Source of the DNA: Halobacillus yeomjeoni | Lineage (GTDB): Bacteria; Bacillota; Bacilli; Bacillales; Halobacillaceae | NCBI RefSeq assembly: GCF_020171525.1 | Contig: NZ_JAIVAI010000002.1 | Span: 186,001 to 250,000 of the forward strand | Length of the DNA: 64,000 bases | Direction of reading: 5' to 3' | In this document: positions 1 through 7,976 of the stretch, in pieces | Layout of the letters: each line of letters starts with the position of its first letter | How positions within the stretch are numbered: position 1 is the first letter of the stretch | Notes under the pieces: generated by a model | Told to the model about the DNA's origin: nothing | Database searches by the model: none | What the model saw: the letters and a program-made list of their open reading frames with translations, nothing else | Made by a program: the position numbers and the translations under genes

Positions 1-1025
1 TTGTTTGCCGTTGAAAAGTTGACGGCACTCACTAATCCAGCAATGCTCCATTCGCCTCCACGACTGTCGTTTGTTCGTTTGTGGATGGCCTGCAATAGAA
101 AATCGATGCCTCCATTTTGGCGGATCAGCTCTACAAGTCCTCCTAGAAGTATGACGAGCAGGGATAAGTTCTGCATACTTTCGAACCCGCTCCCGAGTTG
201 ATTGATGAAATCCATGAATGTGATTTCATTGATGGAAAGTCCGATAACCCCGGCAAACACGATTCCTCCCATCAACACAAAAATGACATTGAATCCAAGA
301 ATCGCAAAGATGAGTACACCAAGATAAGGCAGCACTTTCACCAATTCAAAAGGATGTTCTTCCTGCATCGTTTGAGAAGCATCGGCTGTGATGAAACCGA
401 AGATGATCGCAGTTAAAATGGCAGCCGGCAGTACAATGAAGAAGTTCGCTTTGAACTTATCTTTCATTTCAGCGCCTTGCGTGCGGACAGCCGCAATCGT
501 CGTATCAGAAATGATGGACAAGTTGTCTCCAAACATCGCTCCACTGACAATCGCCCCCATCGCCAAAGCCACGGCAATTCCTGTTTCGTCTGCAATACCA
601 GCTCCGATCGGCGCAAGCGCCACAATGGTTCCAACTGAGGTGCCCATTGAAATGGAAATGAAACAGGCGATGACAAACAGTCCGACAATCAATAAATTTC
701 CTGGGAGTACACTCAAGCCTAGATTGACCGTCGACTCAACTGCTCCCACCCCTTCAGCTACAGAAGTAAAAGCTCCTGCCAATAAGAAAATGATGACCAT
801 CAACATGATGTTCGGGTCTCCACTTCCTTTGGTAAGCTGCTGGAGCTTCGTTTGAAAATCCGTTTTCCGGTTCATGAGCAATGCCACCAAGATCGCTGCA
901 AAGATGGCTACAAGAACAGGCAGTTTATAAAAGTCTCCGGTCACTATGCCGGATCCAATAAATAATATGATAAATACCCCAAATGGAATCAGGGCCAATG
1001 GGTTCCCTTTCGTTTGTTCACTCAT
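1..1025 (-). CDS. NhaC-family Na+/H+ antiporter (C-terminal part cut by window edge)
   Basis: About 341 codons are visible; the 3' end lies outside the window. The start is ATG at 1025 behind a strong GGAGGT site. The product is a chain of hydrophobic helices with the Gly/Ser/Thr-rich segment SMGTSVGTIVALAPIG and FGDNLSIISDTT, which are typical of NhaC-type antiporters (sodium or amino acid exchange at the cytoplasmic membrane). NhaC relatives are usually about 450-470 residues, so roughly three quarters is present. The family also includes malate/lactate and amino acid exchangers, so the substrate is not fixed by the sequence. It is transcribed divergently from the oxidoreductase at 1449 and has a short leader containing a hairpin. 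Confidence 0.88.
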   Translation of the reverse strand, partial: MSEQTKGNPLALIPFGVFIILFIGSGIVTGDFYKLPVLVAIFAAILVALLMNRKTDFQTKLQQLTKGSGDPNIMLMVIIFLLAGAFTSVAEGVGAVESTVNLGLSVLPGNLLIVGLFVIACFISISMGTSVGTIVALAPIGAGIADETGIAVALAMGAIVSGAMFGDNLSIISDTTIAAVRTQGAEMKDKFKANFFIVLPAAILTAIIFGFITADASQTMQEEHPFELVKVLPYLGVLIFAILGFNVIFVLMGGIVFAGVIGLSINEITFMDFINQLGSGFESMQNLSLLVILLGGLVELIRQNGGIDFLLQAIHKRTNDSRGGEWSIAGLVSAVNFSTAN

Positions 1026-1053
1026 CCCAGTACCTCCTTTATACAAAATAAAA

Positions 1054-1073
1054 AAGCCTTGAATCACAGGCTT
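1054..1073 (-). terminator. Terminator-like hairpin in the leader of the NhaC gene
   Basis: On the minus strand AAGCCT and AGGCTT form a 6-bp stem with an 8-nt loop, followed at once by a T run (TTTTATTTTG). It sits between the predicted promoter and the ribosome site of the antiporter gene, so it would stop transcription before the gene unless bypassed. The short stem makes this a weak call. Confidence 0.4.
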
Positions 1074-1106
1074 AGTTTCTCTCCACATCCATATAAATAA
1101 ATCCCT

Positions 1107-1112
1107 ATTATA
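1107..1112 (-). promoter_or_regulatory. -10 element of the NhaC gene promoter
   Basis: The minus strand reads TATAAT here, about 80 nt upstream of the start codon. The -35 region 17 nt upstream (TAGCGG) is a poor match, so the promoter is weak or activator dependent. Confidence 0.45.
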
Positions 1113-1252
1113 CTCTACAACACATTACTCCGCTAAAGCAAATAGCAATGTTCCCCTTCACCCTATCAGGTTTTTGAAAAAAATAATTAGAAACCCCCAT
1201 ATTTTTCTTCTTCTTAGAGAAAGATGTGAACGTAATGATCTCCCCTTATTAC

Positions 1253-1287
1253 AAAAGGCGCAGCCATAGTGGCTGCGCCTTTTTTTA
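1253..1287. terminator. Strong intrinsic terminator between two divergent genes
   Basis: GGCGCAGCC and GGCTGCGCC form a long GC-rich stem around a 5-nt loop and are followed on the plus strand by seven T. The flanking genes point away from it on both sides, so it ends neither of them; it may belong to a small RNA starting near 1190-1220. Confidence 0.75.
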
Positions 1288-1385
1288 GGTATGTGTAAAG
1301 GATCAAGGATATTTCCTTCCTGATTGTTTAAGCTATCTAGGTAAACAGTTGTCTTCTAGAGAGCACACCCAGTTAAGCATATATC

Positions 1386-1414
1386 TTGAATTAAAGATAA
1401 ATGGCATCTATGAT
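1386..1414 (+). promoter_or_regulatory. Sigma-A-type promoter of the OYE gene
   Basis: TTGAAT at 1386-1391 and TATGAT at 1409-1414 are separated by exactly 17 bp and lie about 35 bp upstream of the start codon. Confidence 0.6.
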
Positions 1415-1448
1415 GAAATTAGACTTTCTAAAGAAAGGAAGATGAATA

Positions 1449-2558
1449 ATGCAATTCGATAAACTTTTCTCAAATACAGAAATCAAAGGAAAAACATTGA
1501 AAAACCGTTACGTCGTCGCTCCGATGACACGGATCAGTGCAGAAGCAGACGGACGCGCGAACAAAACGATGGAAAAATATTATGAGCGTTATGCTAAAGG
1601 TGGATTCAGCACCATCATCTCCGAGGGTATCTACATCGATCAGAGCTACAGTCCAGGGTACAAAAACCAACCGGGACTTGCTACTGACGCACAAAAAGAA
1701 GCCTGGAAATCCGTAGTCGAATCCTCACAAAAGCAGGGCGCACACTTTATTGCTCAGTTGATGCATGCAGGAGGGCAGAGCCAATACAACGCTTTTACGG
1801 ATGAAACGATCGCTCCTTCAGACATCCCTCCGAAGGGTGAACAGCTCGGGTTTTACGGAGGTTCTGGTCCGTTCCAAAAACCTAAAGCTATGACGGATGA
1901 AGATATCCACCAAGTGAAAGAAGCTTTCGTCCAAAGTGCCGAGCGTGCAAAAGATGCTGGCTTTGATGGTGTCGAGATTCATGGAGCGAACGGATACCTC
2001 CTTGACCAGTTCCTTACGGATTACTTGAATAACCGTGAAGATCAATACGGAGGTTCAGTAGAAAACCGCCTTCGTCTCATCCTTGAAATCATCGAAGACG
2101 TAAGAAACGCTGTCGGTCAGGATTTCATCGTAGGAATCCGAATTTCCCAAATCAAAGTGGCGGACCCTGAGCATAAATGGGCCGGTGGTGAAGAAGAAGC
2201 AGAACAAATCTTTTCTGCACTCGGTGAGGCTTCTCTTGATTACATCCATGTGACAGACGGTGACGGTGCAGCACCATCCTTTGGTGAAAACAGCCGTACG
2301 TTAGCGAAAGCAGCAAAAGATTTCGGAAAGCTTCCGGTCATCGCGAACGGAAAACTTACAGACCCTGAAAAAGCCGAAAAAGTGTTGGCTGAAAACGAAG
2401 CTGACCTTATTTCTCTAGGAACAGGTGCTTTGGCTAATCCAGATATGCCTAACAAAGTTCAACAAGGTAAGGAAATCGAAGAATTCGACTTCCAGAACAC
2501 CTTACTTCCTCAAGCAGAAGTAAAAGAGCACGAAATCGAAAAAGAATTAGTCAAATAA
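1449..2558 (+). CDS. NADH:flavin oxidoreductase, Old Yellow Enzyme family
   Basis: Predicted FMN-dependent ene-reductase-like enzyme of 369 residues, a normal length for the family. It is a TIM barrel; the family signature HGANGYLLDQFL followed by NREDQYGGSVENR lies around residues 178-212 and holds the substrate/FMN-binding His-Asn pair and the GGS-ENR phosphate site. The segment APMTRISAE near residue 25 lacks the cysteine that tunes FMN in the YqjM subgroup, so it looks closer to the B. subtilis YqiG-type branch. ATG start follows AAGAAAGGAAG. It has its own promoter and terminator and forms a single-gene unit; physiological substrate unknown. Confidence 0.9.
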   Translation: MQFDKLFSNTEIKGKTLKNRYVVAPMTRISAEADGRANKTMEKYYERYAKGGFSTIISEGIYIDQSYSPGYKNQPGLATDAQKEAWKSVVESSQKQGAHFIAQLMHAGGQSQYNAFTDETIAPSDIPPKGEQLGFYGGSGPFQKPKAMTDEDIHQVKEAFVQSAERAKDAGFDGVEIHGANGYLLDQFLTDYLNNREDQYGGSVENRLRLILEIIEDVRNAVGQDFIVGIRISQIKVADPEHKWAGGEEEAEQIFSALGEASLDYIHVTDGDGAAPSFGENSRTLAKAAKDFGKLPVIANGKLTDPEKAEKVLAENEADLISLGTGALANPDMPNKVQQGKEIEEFDFQNTLLPQAEVKEHEIEKELVK

Positions 2559-2562
2559 TAGT

Positions 2563-2596
2563 AAACAGCTGCCTCTATAGAAGAGGCAGCTGTTTT
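2563..2596 (+). terminator. Terminator of the OYE gene
   Basis: AACAGCTGCCTC and GAGGCAGCTGTT form a perfect stem just after the stop codon and end in a short T run. Confidence 0.85.
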
Positions 2597-2644
2597 CACT
2601 TTGATATAAGTCCATATTTCTTCTGACTATGAGAGATCAAAGAG

Positions 2645-2679
2645 AAAAAAGACCATCCTGATGTCAGGATGGTCTTTCG
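2645..2679 (-). terminator. Terminator of the alkaline phosphatase gene
   Basis: Minus strand: AAAGACCATCC and GGATGGTCTTT pair over a short loop and run into TTTTTTC, a few bases past the stop codon at 2689. Confidence 0.85.
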
Positions 2680-2688
2680 TTCAGTCTA

Positions 2689-4257
2689 TTATTGACGGGA
2701 GTTTTTTCTTCTGAATACGAAGAATGCACCAGCACCCACAAGCAGAGTACCAAAGATGGCACCTGAAGGGTAAATTGCGCTCTTCATAGCGAATTCATCT
2801 TCGTTTTCTTCTTCATTTTCATCTTCGTCTTCGTGGTCACCTTCTGCATCTTTTCCTTCCAGGATACTGAAGATGTTTTTCGCTTGATCGGTGTTATCGA
2901 TCAAACCGGAGAACATTTCAGATTGTGGACCATAAGCGTATACGTTTACGTCCACTCCTGTGTGACCGCTTGTCGTCCAGCCTGTACCGGAACGCTCGTT
3001 GAAGATTTTTTCGATTTGGTTATCTACTTCTGTCACCTTGCCGTCTTCTTCTTCATACGTTGCTTCATTAGCATCTTTGACTGCTTGGATTTCTTCTTCA
3101 GTCAATTCGAATTCGATGTTCTTGTTCAATACTTTCTCAACATCCTGGCCTTCTTCTACAATTTGCTTCGCCATGTAATCCGGTGTCTTCTTCGCAGCAT
3201 GGATCACTTCAGGATTCCACTTGTAAGGGCCGCCTTCACCGATTGAAAGTCCACCTGTAGAGTGGTCAGCTGTCGCAACGACAAGTGTTTCTTCGTCTTC
3301 TTTGGCAAAATCAATGACTTTTTGGAATGCTTTTTCAAAGTCTTCCATTTCGCTCATTGCACCGACGACATCATTGTCATGTCCTGCCCAGTCAATTTGA
3401 CTTCCTTCTACCATCAGGAAGAAGCCATCTTCGTTCTTGCTCAATTTATCCAGAGCTGTCGTTGTCATTTCTTCAAGAGACGGCTGTTCTTTTGGACGAT
3501 CGATCGCTTTGTCCATTCCGACTGGAGCAAACAACCCAAGAATCTGATCGCTGTCAGACTTCTTCATTTCTTTTGCCGTTGTTGCATAGTCGTATCCATC
3601 CTTTTGGAATTCCTCCGCAAGGTTACGATCTTCACGTTCAAAATAATCTGTACCCCCACCAAGCAGTACGTCTACTTTGTGTTCGCCATTGATCATATCA
3701 TCATAATAATCGTTTGCGATTTCGTCATAGTTGTGACGGGATTCATCATGTGTACCGAAAGCTGCTGGTGTCGCATGGTTGACTTGTGAAGTTGAAACAA
3801 GACCTGTGGACATTCCCTTTTCCTTCGCAGCTTCTAATACTGTATGTGTATTTTCTTTTTCCATATCTACAGCGATAGCACCATTATAGGTTTTCACACC
3901 GGAAGACATGGATGTTGCTGTTGCAGCGGAATCTGGAATGTTTTCTTTATCATCCTCTTCTCCACCATCATGGTATGGATCGTGGGAATAAACGGTTTGT
4001 ACACCGACTAAGTGAGGATCGAAAGCTGTCTGCTCCATTTCCTTCGTGCTCATATCATCTTTGAAATAACGGTACGCTGTATTATAAGCAGGTCCCATGC
4101 CATCCCCGACAAGGAAGATGACGTTTTTGACTTCTGAGTCATCCCCGTCGTCATCTGCATGGACGAAAGTATTTTGAGTTGCGCCTGCAGCTGTTCCGAA
4201 AAGCATAGCGGACAAAGCTGTGACTGAAAGTACTTTTTTCATAAAACGATTTTTCAT
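2689..4257 (-). CDS. phoA: Secreted alkaline phosphatase with C-terminal membrane anchor
   Basis: Hydrolyses phosphate monoesters outside the cell to release phosphate. The 522-residue product has a signal peptide (about residues 1-34), the metal-site motif VGDGMG with Asp52, and the nucleophile motif PDSAATAT with Ser110; later ATADHSTGG and TSGHTG carry further metal-binding His/Asp residues of the PhoA superfamily. After the catalytic domain comes a very acidic linker (about residues 472-490) and then one hydrophobic helix ending in FRRKNSRQ, which suggests that the enzyme stays anchored to the membrane outer face. Bacillus PhoA/PhoB-type enzymes usually lack such a tail. A PHO box upstream points to control by PhoPR under phosphate starvation. 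Confidence 0.93.
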   Translation of the reverse strand: MKNRFMKKVLSVTALSAMLFGTAAGATQNTFVHADDDGDDSEVKNVIFLVGDGMGPAYNTAYRYFKDDMSTKEMEQTAFDPHLVGVQTVYSHDPYHDGGEEDDKENIPDSAATATSMSSGVKTYNGAIAVDMEKENTHTVLEAAKEKGMSTGLVSTSQVNHATPAAFGTHDESRHNYDEIANDYYDDMINGEHKVDVLLGGGTDYFEREDRNLAEEFQKDGYDYATTAKEMKKSDSDQILGLFAPVGMDKAIDRPKEQPSLEEMTTTALDKLSKNEDGFFLMVEGSQIDWAGHDNDVVGAMSEMEDFEKAFQKVIDFAKEDEETLVVATADHSTGGLSIGEGGPYKWNPEVIHAAKKTPDYMAKQIVEEGQDVEKVLNKNIEFELTEEEIQAVKDANEATYEEEDGKVTEVDNQIEKIFNERSGTGWTTSGHTGVDVNVYAYGPQSEMFSGLIDNTDQAKNIFSILEGKDAEGDHEDEDENEEENEDEFAMKSAIYPSGAIFGTLLVGAGAFFVFRRKNSRQ

Positions 4258-4327
4258 AAGTAGTTCCCCTCCATCTGTTGTTCTACTTGTGAGTATAACG
4301 GCACATTGTTAAGAGAAAACTAACGAC

Positions 4328-4366
4328 CTGTTACACCCGTGTAACGAATTGTATATTCCTTGTAAA
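4328..4366 (-). promoter_or_regulatory. PHO box: four PhoP-type direct repeats upstream of the phosphatase
   Basis: Read on the minus strand, TTTACA, TATACA, TTACAC and TAACAG occur in this order, each separated by exactly 5 nt (11-nt period). The known Bacillus PhoP site is four TT(A/C/T)ACA-like repeats at that spacing. A possible -10 TATACT lies at 4292-4297, between the box and the start codon. Confidence 0.75.
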
Positions 4367-4490
4367 TCCATGTAGAAAAAGGTCTTTTATTGGTATGTCG
4401 TTTATTGGAAATTATATATAAATTGTAACAGGATTTGGGAGGCATAACGCAACCCTGCCTTTCGTAGCACAATCGGAACTTATGGACCAC

Positions 4491-4527
4491 ATAAAAAAAC
4501 TTGTGCAGTCAAAAGCTGCACAAGTTT
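4491..4527 (-). terminator. Terminator of the DUF4870-type gene
   Basis: Minus strand: AAACTTGTGCAG and CTGCACAAGTTT pair around a 7-nt loop and are followed by a T run, just past the stop codon. Confidence 0.85.
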
Positions 4528-4531
4528 ACGT

Positions 4532-4906
4532 TCACTTCATTTGTTTTAGTTGAAACTCTGCTACTTTACCCAGCCCAGAAAGATGGAATCTTTCTCCTTT
4601 GTACGCCTTGATCATCAAAAGGACCCATAACGCCAGAGCGACGGGGACTGTAAACAAAGCGATCATCGGTCCTATGATTGGAATCAAGTTCACTGTCATT
4701 CCAAATACGAAGAAACTCGCGAAAACGACAATGGCCTGCATGGCGTGAAAACGAATATAGTCGTTTTCTTTTTCTACCATTAATAAAACGAAGCCGCTGA
4801 TAAAGACTAAAGAATAAGCAAGCAACCCTCCGACGTTTTCCTGCAAACCGGTGGAAGAAAAGCGCGCTTCTTTTGGACGAAGCGAGTGTCCTGACTTTTG
4901 TGCCAT
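4532..4906 (-). CDS. DUF4870-like small membrane protein
   Basis: A 124-residue protein with about three hydrophobic helices; the core ENDYIRFHAMQAI followed by a Gly/Pro-rich helix pair matches the small DUF4870 (Tic20-like) membrane family. I chose ATG at 4906 because GAGGAGGG lies 9 nt upstream; a longer in-frame start at 4984 would place that ribosome site inside the gene. Monocistronic with its own terminator. Function unknown. Confidence 0.75.
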   Translation of the reverse strand: MAQKSGHSLRPKEARFSSTGLQENVGGLLAYSLVFISGFVLLMVEKENDYIRFHAMQAIVVFASFFVFGMTVNLIPIIGPMIALFTVPVALALWVLLMIKAYKGERFHLSGLGKVAEFQLKQMK

Positions 4907-5156
4907 GTTGCTCATCCCTCCTCGTTTCATCTCATGGAATGTTTTAAAAAATTTAAAAACAGAGTAGCCAATACAATCGGACAAAGAGCCTACCTAAATT
5001 GACTGATTTTTCTGTATATTTATTATACGAAGGGGTTAGGACAAGGTCAATAGGAGGTCAGACGGAATTTTATTAATAATGATTTTCTAAAGTGGACCAC
5101 CTTTCAGTGAATTCTTCCCTCCCCTACAGCGCGTTTTAAATTATGATGTTTATTAC

Positions 5157-5184
5157 TTGATAATTATTATAAATAAGGTATTAT
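5157..5184 (+). promoter_or_regulatory. dps promoter overlapped by a PerR box
   Basis: TTGATA (5157-5162) and TATTAT (5179-5184) form a promoter with a 16-bp spacer. The 15-mer TGATAATTATTATAA at 5158-5172 matches the Bacillus PerR operator consensus TTATAATnATTATAA with one mismatch and overlaps the -35, so peroxide-sensing repression is expected. Confidence 0.75.
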
Positions 5185-5215
5185 AAGAATTGTAATCATA
5201 AAAGGAGTGATTGTA

Positions 5216-5653
5216 ATGAATCAACAACTAATTGAATCATTGAATCAGCAGCTTGCAAACTGGAACATTTTATACACAAAGCTTCATAATTACCATTGGT
5301 ATGTAAAAGGTCCTGAATTCTTTACTCTTCACGAAAAATTCGAAGAATATTATACAGAGGCTGGAACGTATATCGATGAAATTGCAGAGCGTATCCTTAC
5401 CATTGAAGGCAAACCTCTTGCGACGATGAAGGAATACTTGGAAGCTTCGACGATCGAAGAAGCTACAGGACAAGAGAATGCCAAAGATATGGTGGACCAG
5501 CTCGTCAAAGATTTTCAAACCATCGTGAAAAATGTGAAGCACATCATTGAAACAGCCGAGGATGACCATGATCAACCGACCGCTGACTTGTTCATCGGAA
5601 TTAAAACCTCCCTCGAGCAGCATATCTGGATGTTGAAAGCTTTCAATTCTTAA
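5216..5653 (+). CDS. dps: Dps-family ferritin-like DNA-protection protein
   Basis: Predicted 12-subunit mini-ferritin that oxidises Fe(II) with peroxide and shields DNA. Length 145 residues. The ferroxidase ligands are visible with the family spacing: His27 in HNYHWYV, His39 in FTLHEKFEE, Asp54 and Glu58 in [12 protein letters not shown] at 5216 sits 7 nt after AAAGGAGTG; the GTG at 5207 is inside the ribosome site and is not used. The PerR-like box makes it the counterpart of B. subtilis mrgA. Ends in a strong terminator. Confidence 0.93.
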   Translation: MNQQLIESLNQQLANWNILYTKLHNYHWYVKGPEFFTLHEKFEEYYTEAGTYIDEIAERILTIEGKPLATMKEYLEASTIEEATGQENAKDMVDQLVKDFQTIVKNVKHIIETAEDDHDQPTADLFIGIKTSLEQHIWMLKAFNS

Positions 5654-5666
5654 TAAAGAAATCAAA

Positions 5667-5706
5667 ATCTCCCTCCAAGTCACCGTCTTGGAGGGAGATT
5701 TTTTTC
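5667..5706. terminator. Terminator of dps
   Basis: ATCTCCCTCCAAG and CTTGGAGGGAGAT form a 13-bp stem followed by TTTTTTTC. The hairpin can also work for the gene entering from the minus strand (CHY zinc-finger protein). Confidence 0.88.
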
Positions 5707-5729
5707 GTTATCACACCAATAGATTGAGC

Positions 5730-6074
5730 TCAGTCACCTATGCTTTTGTCCGTTTCAAAATAAAGGTGGTGGTGATAGCTGCAGTTTGTATTGAATGGAT
5801 GCTCACAGTTCGGGCATTGATTAACACCCATATAAATATTAATGGATAGCTCTGTTTTACAATGACCGCATAGAATGGCAGGTGTACTCCACTCTTCTCT
5901 CGGCCACTTCTCAGGTGAATGCTCCACTTTTTCCTGATGGCAGTAATAACAAGCGTAGTAGTCATCACAGCAATAGAATTTGATCGCTACGACATCCACT
6001 GGACTGTGATAATGCCTGCAGCGTGTCTGTTCGTCCACACTAGTTCCCTTCACTACAGGGTTCTTTTTTTTCAT
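5730..6074 (-). CDS. CHY zinc-finger protein
   Basis: A 114-residue protein rich in paired Cys and His: CRHYHSP, FYCCDDYYACYYCH, ILCGHCKTE and CPNCEHPFN. The order C-x-H-Y..CC..CYxCH..H..CxxC..CxxC is the CHY zinc-finger domain, which binds three zinc ions. Small bacterial CHY proteins like this have no assigned role. ATG follows GGAGGTCGTAAT. It lies 53 bp downstream of the DASS transporter gene on the same strand and could be read through from it. Confidence 0.85.
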   Translation of the reverse strand: MKKKNPVVKGTSVDEQTRCRHYHSPVDVVAIKFYCCDDYYACYYCHQEKVEHSPEKWPREEWSTPAILCGHCKTELSINIYMGVNQCPNCEHPFNTNCSYHHHLYFETDKSIGD

Positions 6075-6127
6075 ATTACGACCTCCATACAGAGAACACT
6101 AGAAATACCTGGGCCATCAAACCCCTT

Positions 6128-7789
6128 CTATTGATTGAACGATGTTGGGAAAGTCGTCAAATCGATTCCCCAAATAAGAGGTAGATAAGCGTAAATCGCC
6201 AACGTCACCAGTCCGATCGCTACTATGTTGAGTAAAAAACCAGCCTTCGCCATATCAGGAATCCGCAAATACCCCGATCCGAAAACGACGGCGTTTGGCG
6301 GTGTAGCGACAGGCAGCATAAAAGCACAGCTTGCAGCTACACCCGCTCCGATCATCAAGCTGTATGGATGGACGGATATCGCCTGGGCCAAAGACGCCAT
6401 GATCGGAAACATCATCGTCGCTGTAGCAGTATTTGATGTGATCTCCGTCAAAAAGATGACGAGAGTTACGACGATCGCCAATATGAGTACAAAGCTGACT
6501 CCTTCCAGAATCGTCAATTGGTTTCCGATCCACATCGCTAATCCGGACTCCTGAAAACCTGTGGCGATTGCAAGCCCTGCCCCAAACAGAAGCAGGATTC
6601 CCCACGGTAATTTTTTAGCCGTCTCCCAATCTAAGAGGAATTCCCCCTTTTTACGAATGGAAGGGGTTAAAAACAACACCATCGCAGCGATCATCGCAAT
6701 AATCGTATCATTGATATTTTCATTGATATGGACGAGGACGAAGGAACGTGTGATCCATGCAAGAGCCGTCAATCCAAAGATTGTCAGGATGATTTTTTCT
6801 TCCGGGGTCGTTTTCCCAAGAGCATTACTCTCTTCCCGGATGACCCATTTGCCCCCGGGCAGTTCTTTCATTTTCATCGGAAACGCTATTTTGACGAGGT
6901 ACAACCATCCGATGACCATAAAGATGATGGAGAGAGGCACCCCAAAGGCCATCCATCCGGCAAACGATATTTCCACTCCATACGTCTTTTCAACCACGCC
7001 CCGGAAAATCGTATTCGGAGGTGTCCCGATCAACGTCGCCAATCCTCCGATTGAAGCACTATACGCAATCCCGAGCATGATCACTTTTCCAAAATTGAAG
7101 GAATGATGCTGTACCGTTTCTCCTGTTTCTTTTTTCAACTGATCGGCAGCCTGGTAGACGACGGCCATCCCGATCGGCACCATCATCATGGAAGTCGCTG
7201 TATTAGAGATCCACATGGACAAAGCTCCGGTAGCGATCATGAAGCCAAGCACAATCATTTCGGTGCTTGTTCCAACAGAAGCTATGATGGATAATGCGAT
7301 ACGTTTATGTAAGTTCCACTTCTGCATCGCCAGAGCAATAAGAAAACCACCCATGAATAAGAAGATGGTGTTATCCCCATAAGAAGATGCCGTCGCTCCC
7401 CCATCCAGTCCACCGGTAAGAGGGAATAAAATGAGCGGCAGCAAAGAGGTAGCAGGAATAGGCATAGCTTCGGTAATCCACCAAGTGGCAATCCAAAGAG
7501 TACTCGCCAAAATAGCTGTGCCCCCTTGTGACAAACCTTCCGGATGAAAGAAAAGAAGCGTCAATCCAAAAAGGATCGGTCCTAAGAACAAGCCGATTTT
7601 TTGGCGCGTATTGTAAGAAGGGCCTTCGCCGCCTGGGTCTTCAGTGGCTTTTGATCGTTCCTTTTTCACATTTGTTTGTTTCTTTTTCTCAGGCGTAGCC
7701 GTAACACTCAATTTCAATAAATCTTTGGCCTGATCGTGCAGGTTCCATAATTGATTCCAGTAACTCTTCCACATGCTTTCCCCTTGCAT
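6128..7789 (-). CDS. DASS-family sodium-coupled carboxylate transporter (SLC13-like)
   Basis: A 553-residue membrane protein with about 12-14 helices. Both Na+/substrate-binding Ser-Asn-Thr motifs of the DASS family are present: ISNTATSMMMVP in the first half and TSNTATATMMFP in the second, each after a re-entrant loop. The family imports succinate, malate, fumarate, citrate or sulfate with sodium; the Bacillaceae versions are usually dicarboxylate carriers. A basic, cytoplasmic N-terminus of about 70 residues precedes the first helix. ATG at 7789 is chosen because AGGAGG lies 6 nt upstream; the in-frame start at 7810 would overlap that site. Confidence 0.9.
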   Translation of the reverse strand: MQGESMWKSYWNQLWNLHDQAKDLLKLSVTATPEKKKQTNVKKERSKATEDPGGEGPSYNTRQKIGLFLGPILFGLTLLFFHPEGLSQGGTAILASTLWIATWWITEAMPIPATSLLPLILFPLTGGLDGGATASSYGDNTIFLFMGGFLIALAMQKWNLHKRIALSIIASVGTSTEMIVLGFMIATGALSMWISNTATSMMMVPIGMAVVYQAADQLKKETGETVQHHSFNFGKVIMLGIAYSASIGGLATLIGTPPNTIFRGVVEKTYGVEISFAGWMAFGVPLSIIFMVIGWLYLVKIAFPMKMKELPGGKWVIREESNALGKTTPEEKIILTIFGLTALAWITRSFVLVHINENINDTIIAMIAAMVLFLTPSIRKKGEFLLDWETAKKLPWGILLLFGAGLAIATGFQESGLAMWIGNQLTILEGVSFVLILAIVVTLVIFLTEITSNTATATMMFPIMASLAQAISVHPYSLMIGAGVAASCAFMLPVATPPNAVVFGSGYLRIPDMAKAGFLLNIVAIGLVTLAIYAYLPLIWGIDLTTFPTSFNQ

Positions 7790-7866
7790 CGAATTCCTCC
7801 TCTTCCTCAAAATGTAATCGCTTTCTATTCATCCTAGCATTCTATCATACTTTAATTCCATAAAAT

Positions 7867-7903
7867 AGCGTAAGACCATCCATAATCTGGGTGGTCTTAC
7901 GCT
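7867..7903 (-). terminator. Terminator-like inverted repeat after dsdA
   Basis: AGCGTAAGACCA and TGGTCTTACGCT pair in a 15-bp stem with one wobble. On the minus strand it is followed only by ATTTTATGG, so the T run is poor, but its position after dsdA fits a terminator. Confidence 0.55.
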
Positions 7904-7976
7904 GGAGATAAATACTTCATTCATTTCAAAAGACATTCCTTTGAGTAACATACTAGAAGGATGCTCTTAATGAAAA

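Noticed and set aside
388-855. Open frame of 155 codons on the plus strand
   Set aside because: It is antisense to the NhaC gene, has no ribosome site, and its amino-acid pattern is that of a membrane protein read backwards.
3262-3789. Open frame of 175 codons opposite the alkaline phosphatase
   Set aside because: Antisense to a clear gene; Cys/Phe/Ile-rich composition typical of a shadow frame.
4160-4257. Sortase signal (IYPSG) at the phosphatase C-terminus, encoded near 2750-2790
   Set aside because: The order does not match LPxTG or its known variants (Pro and Gly spacing differ), so a simple membrane anchor is more likely.
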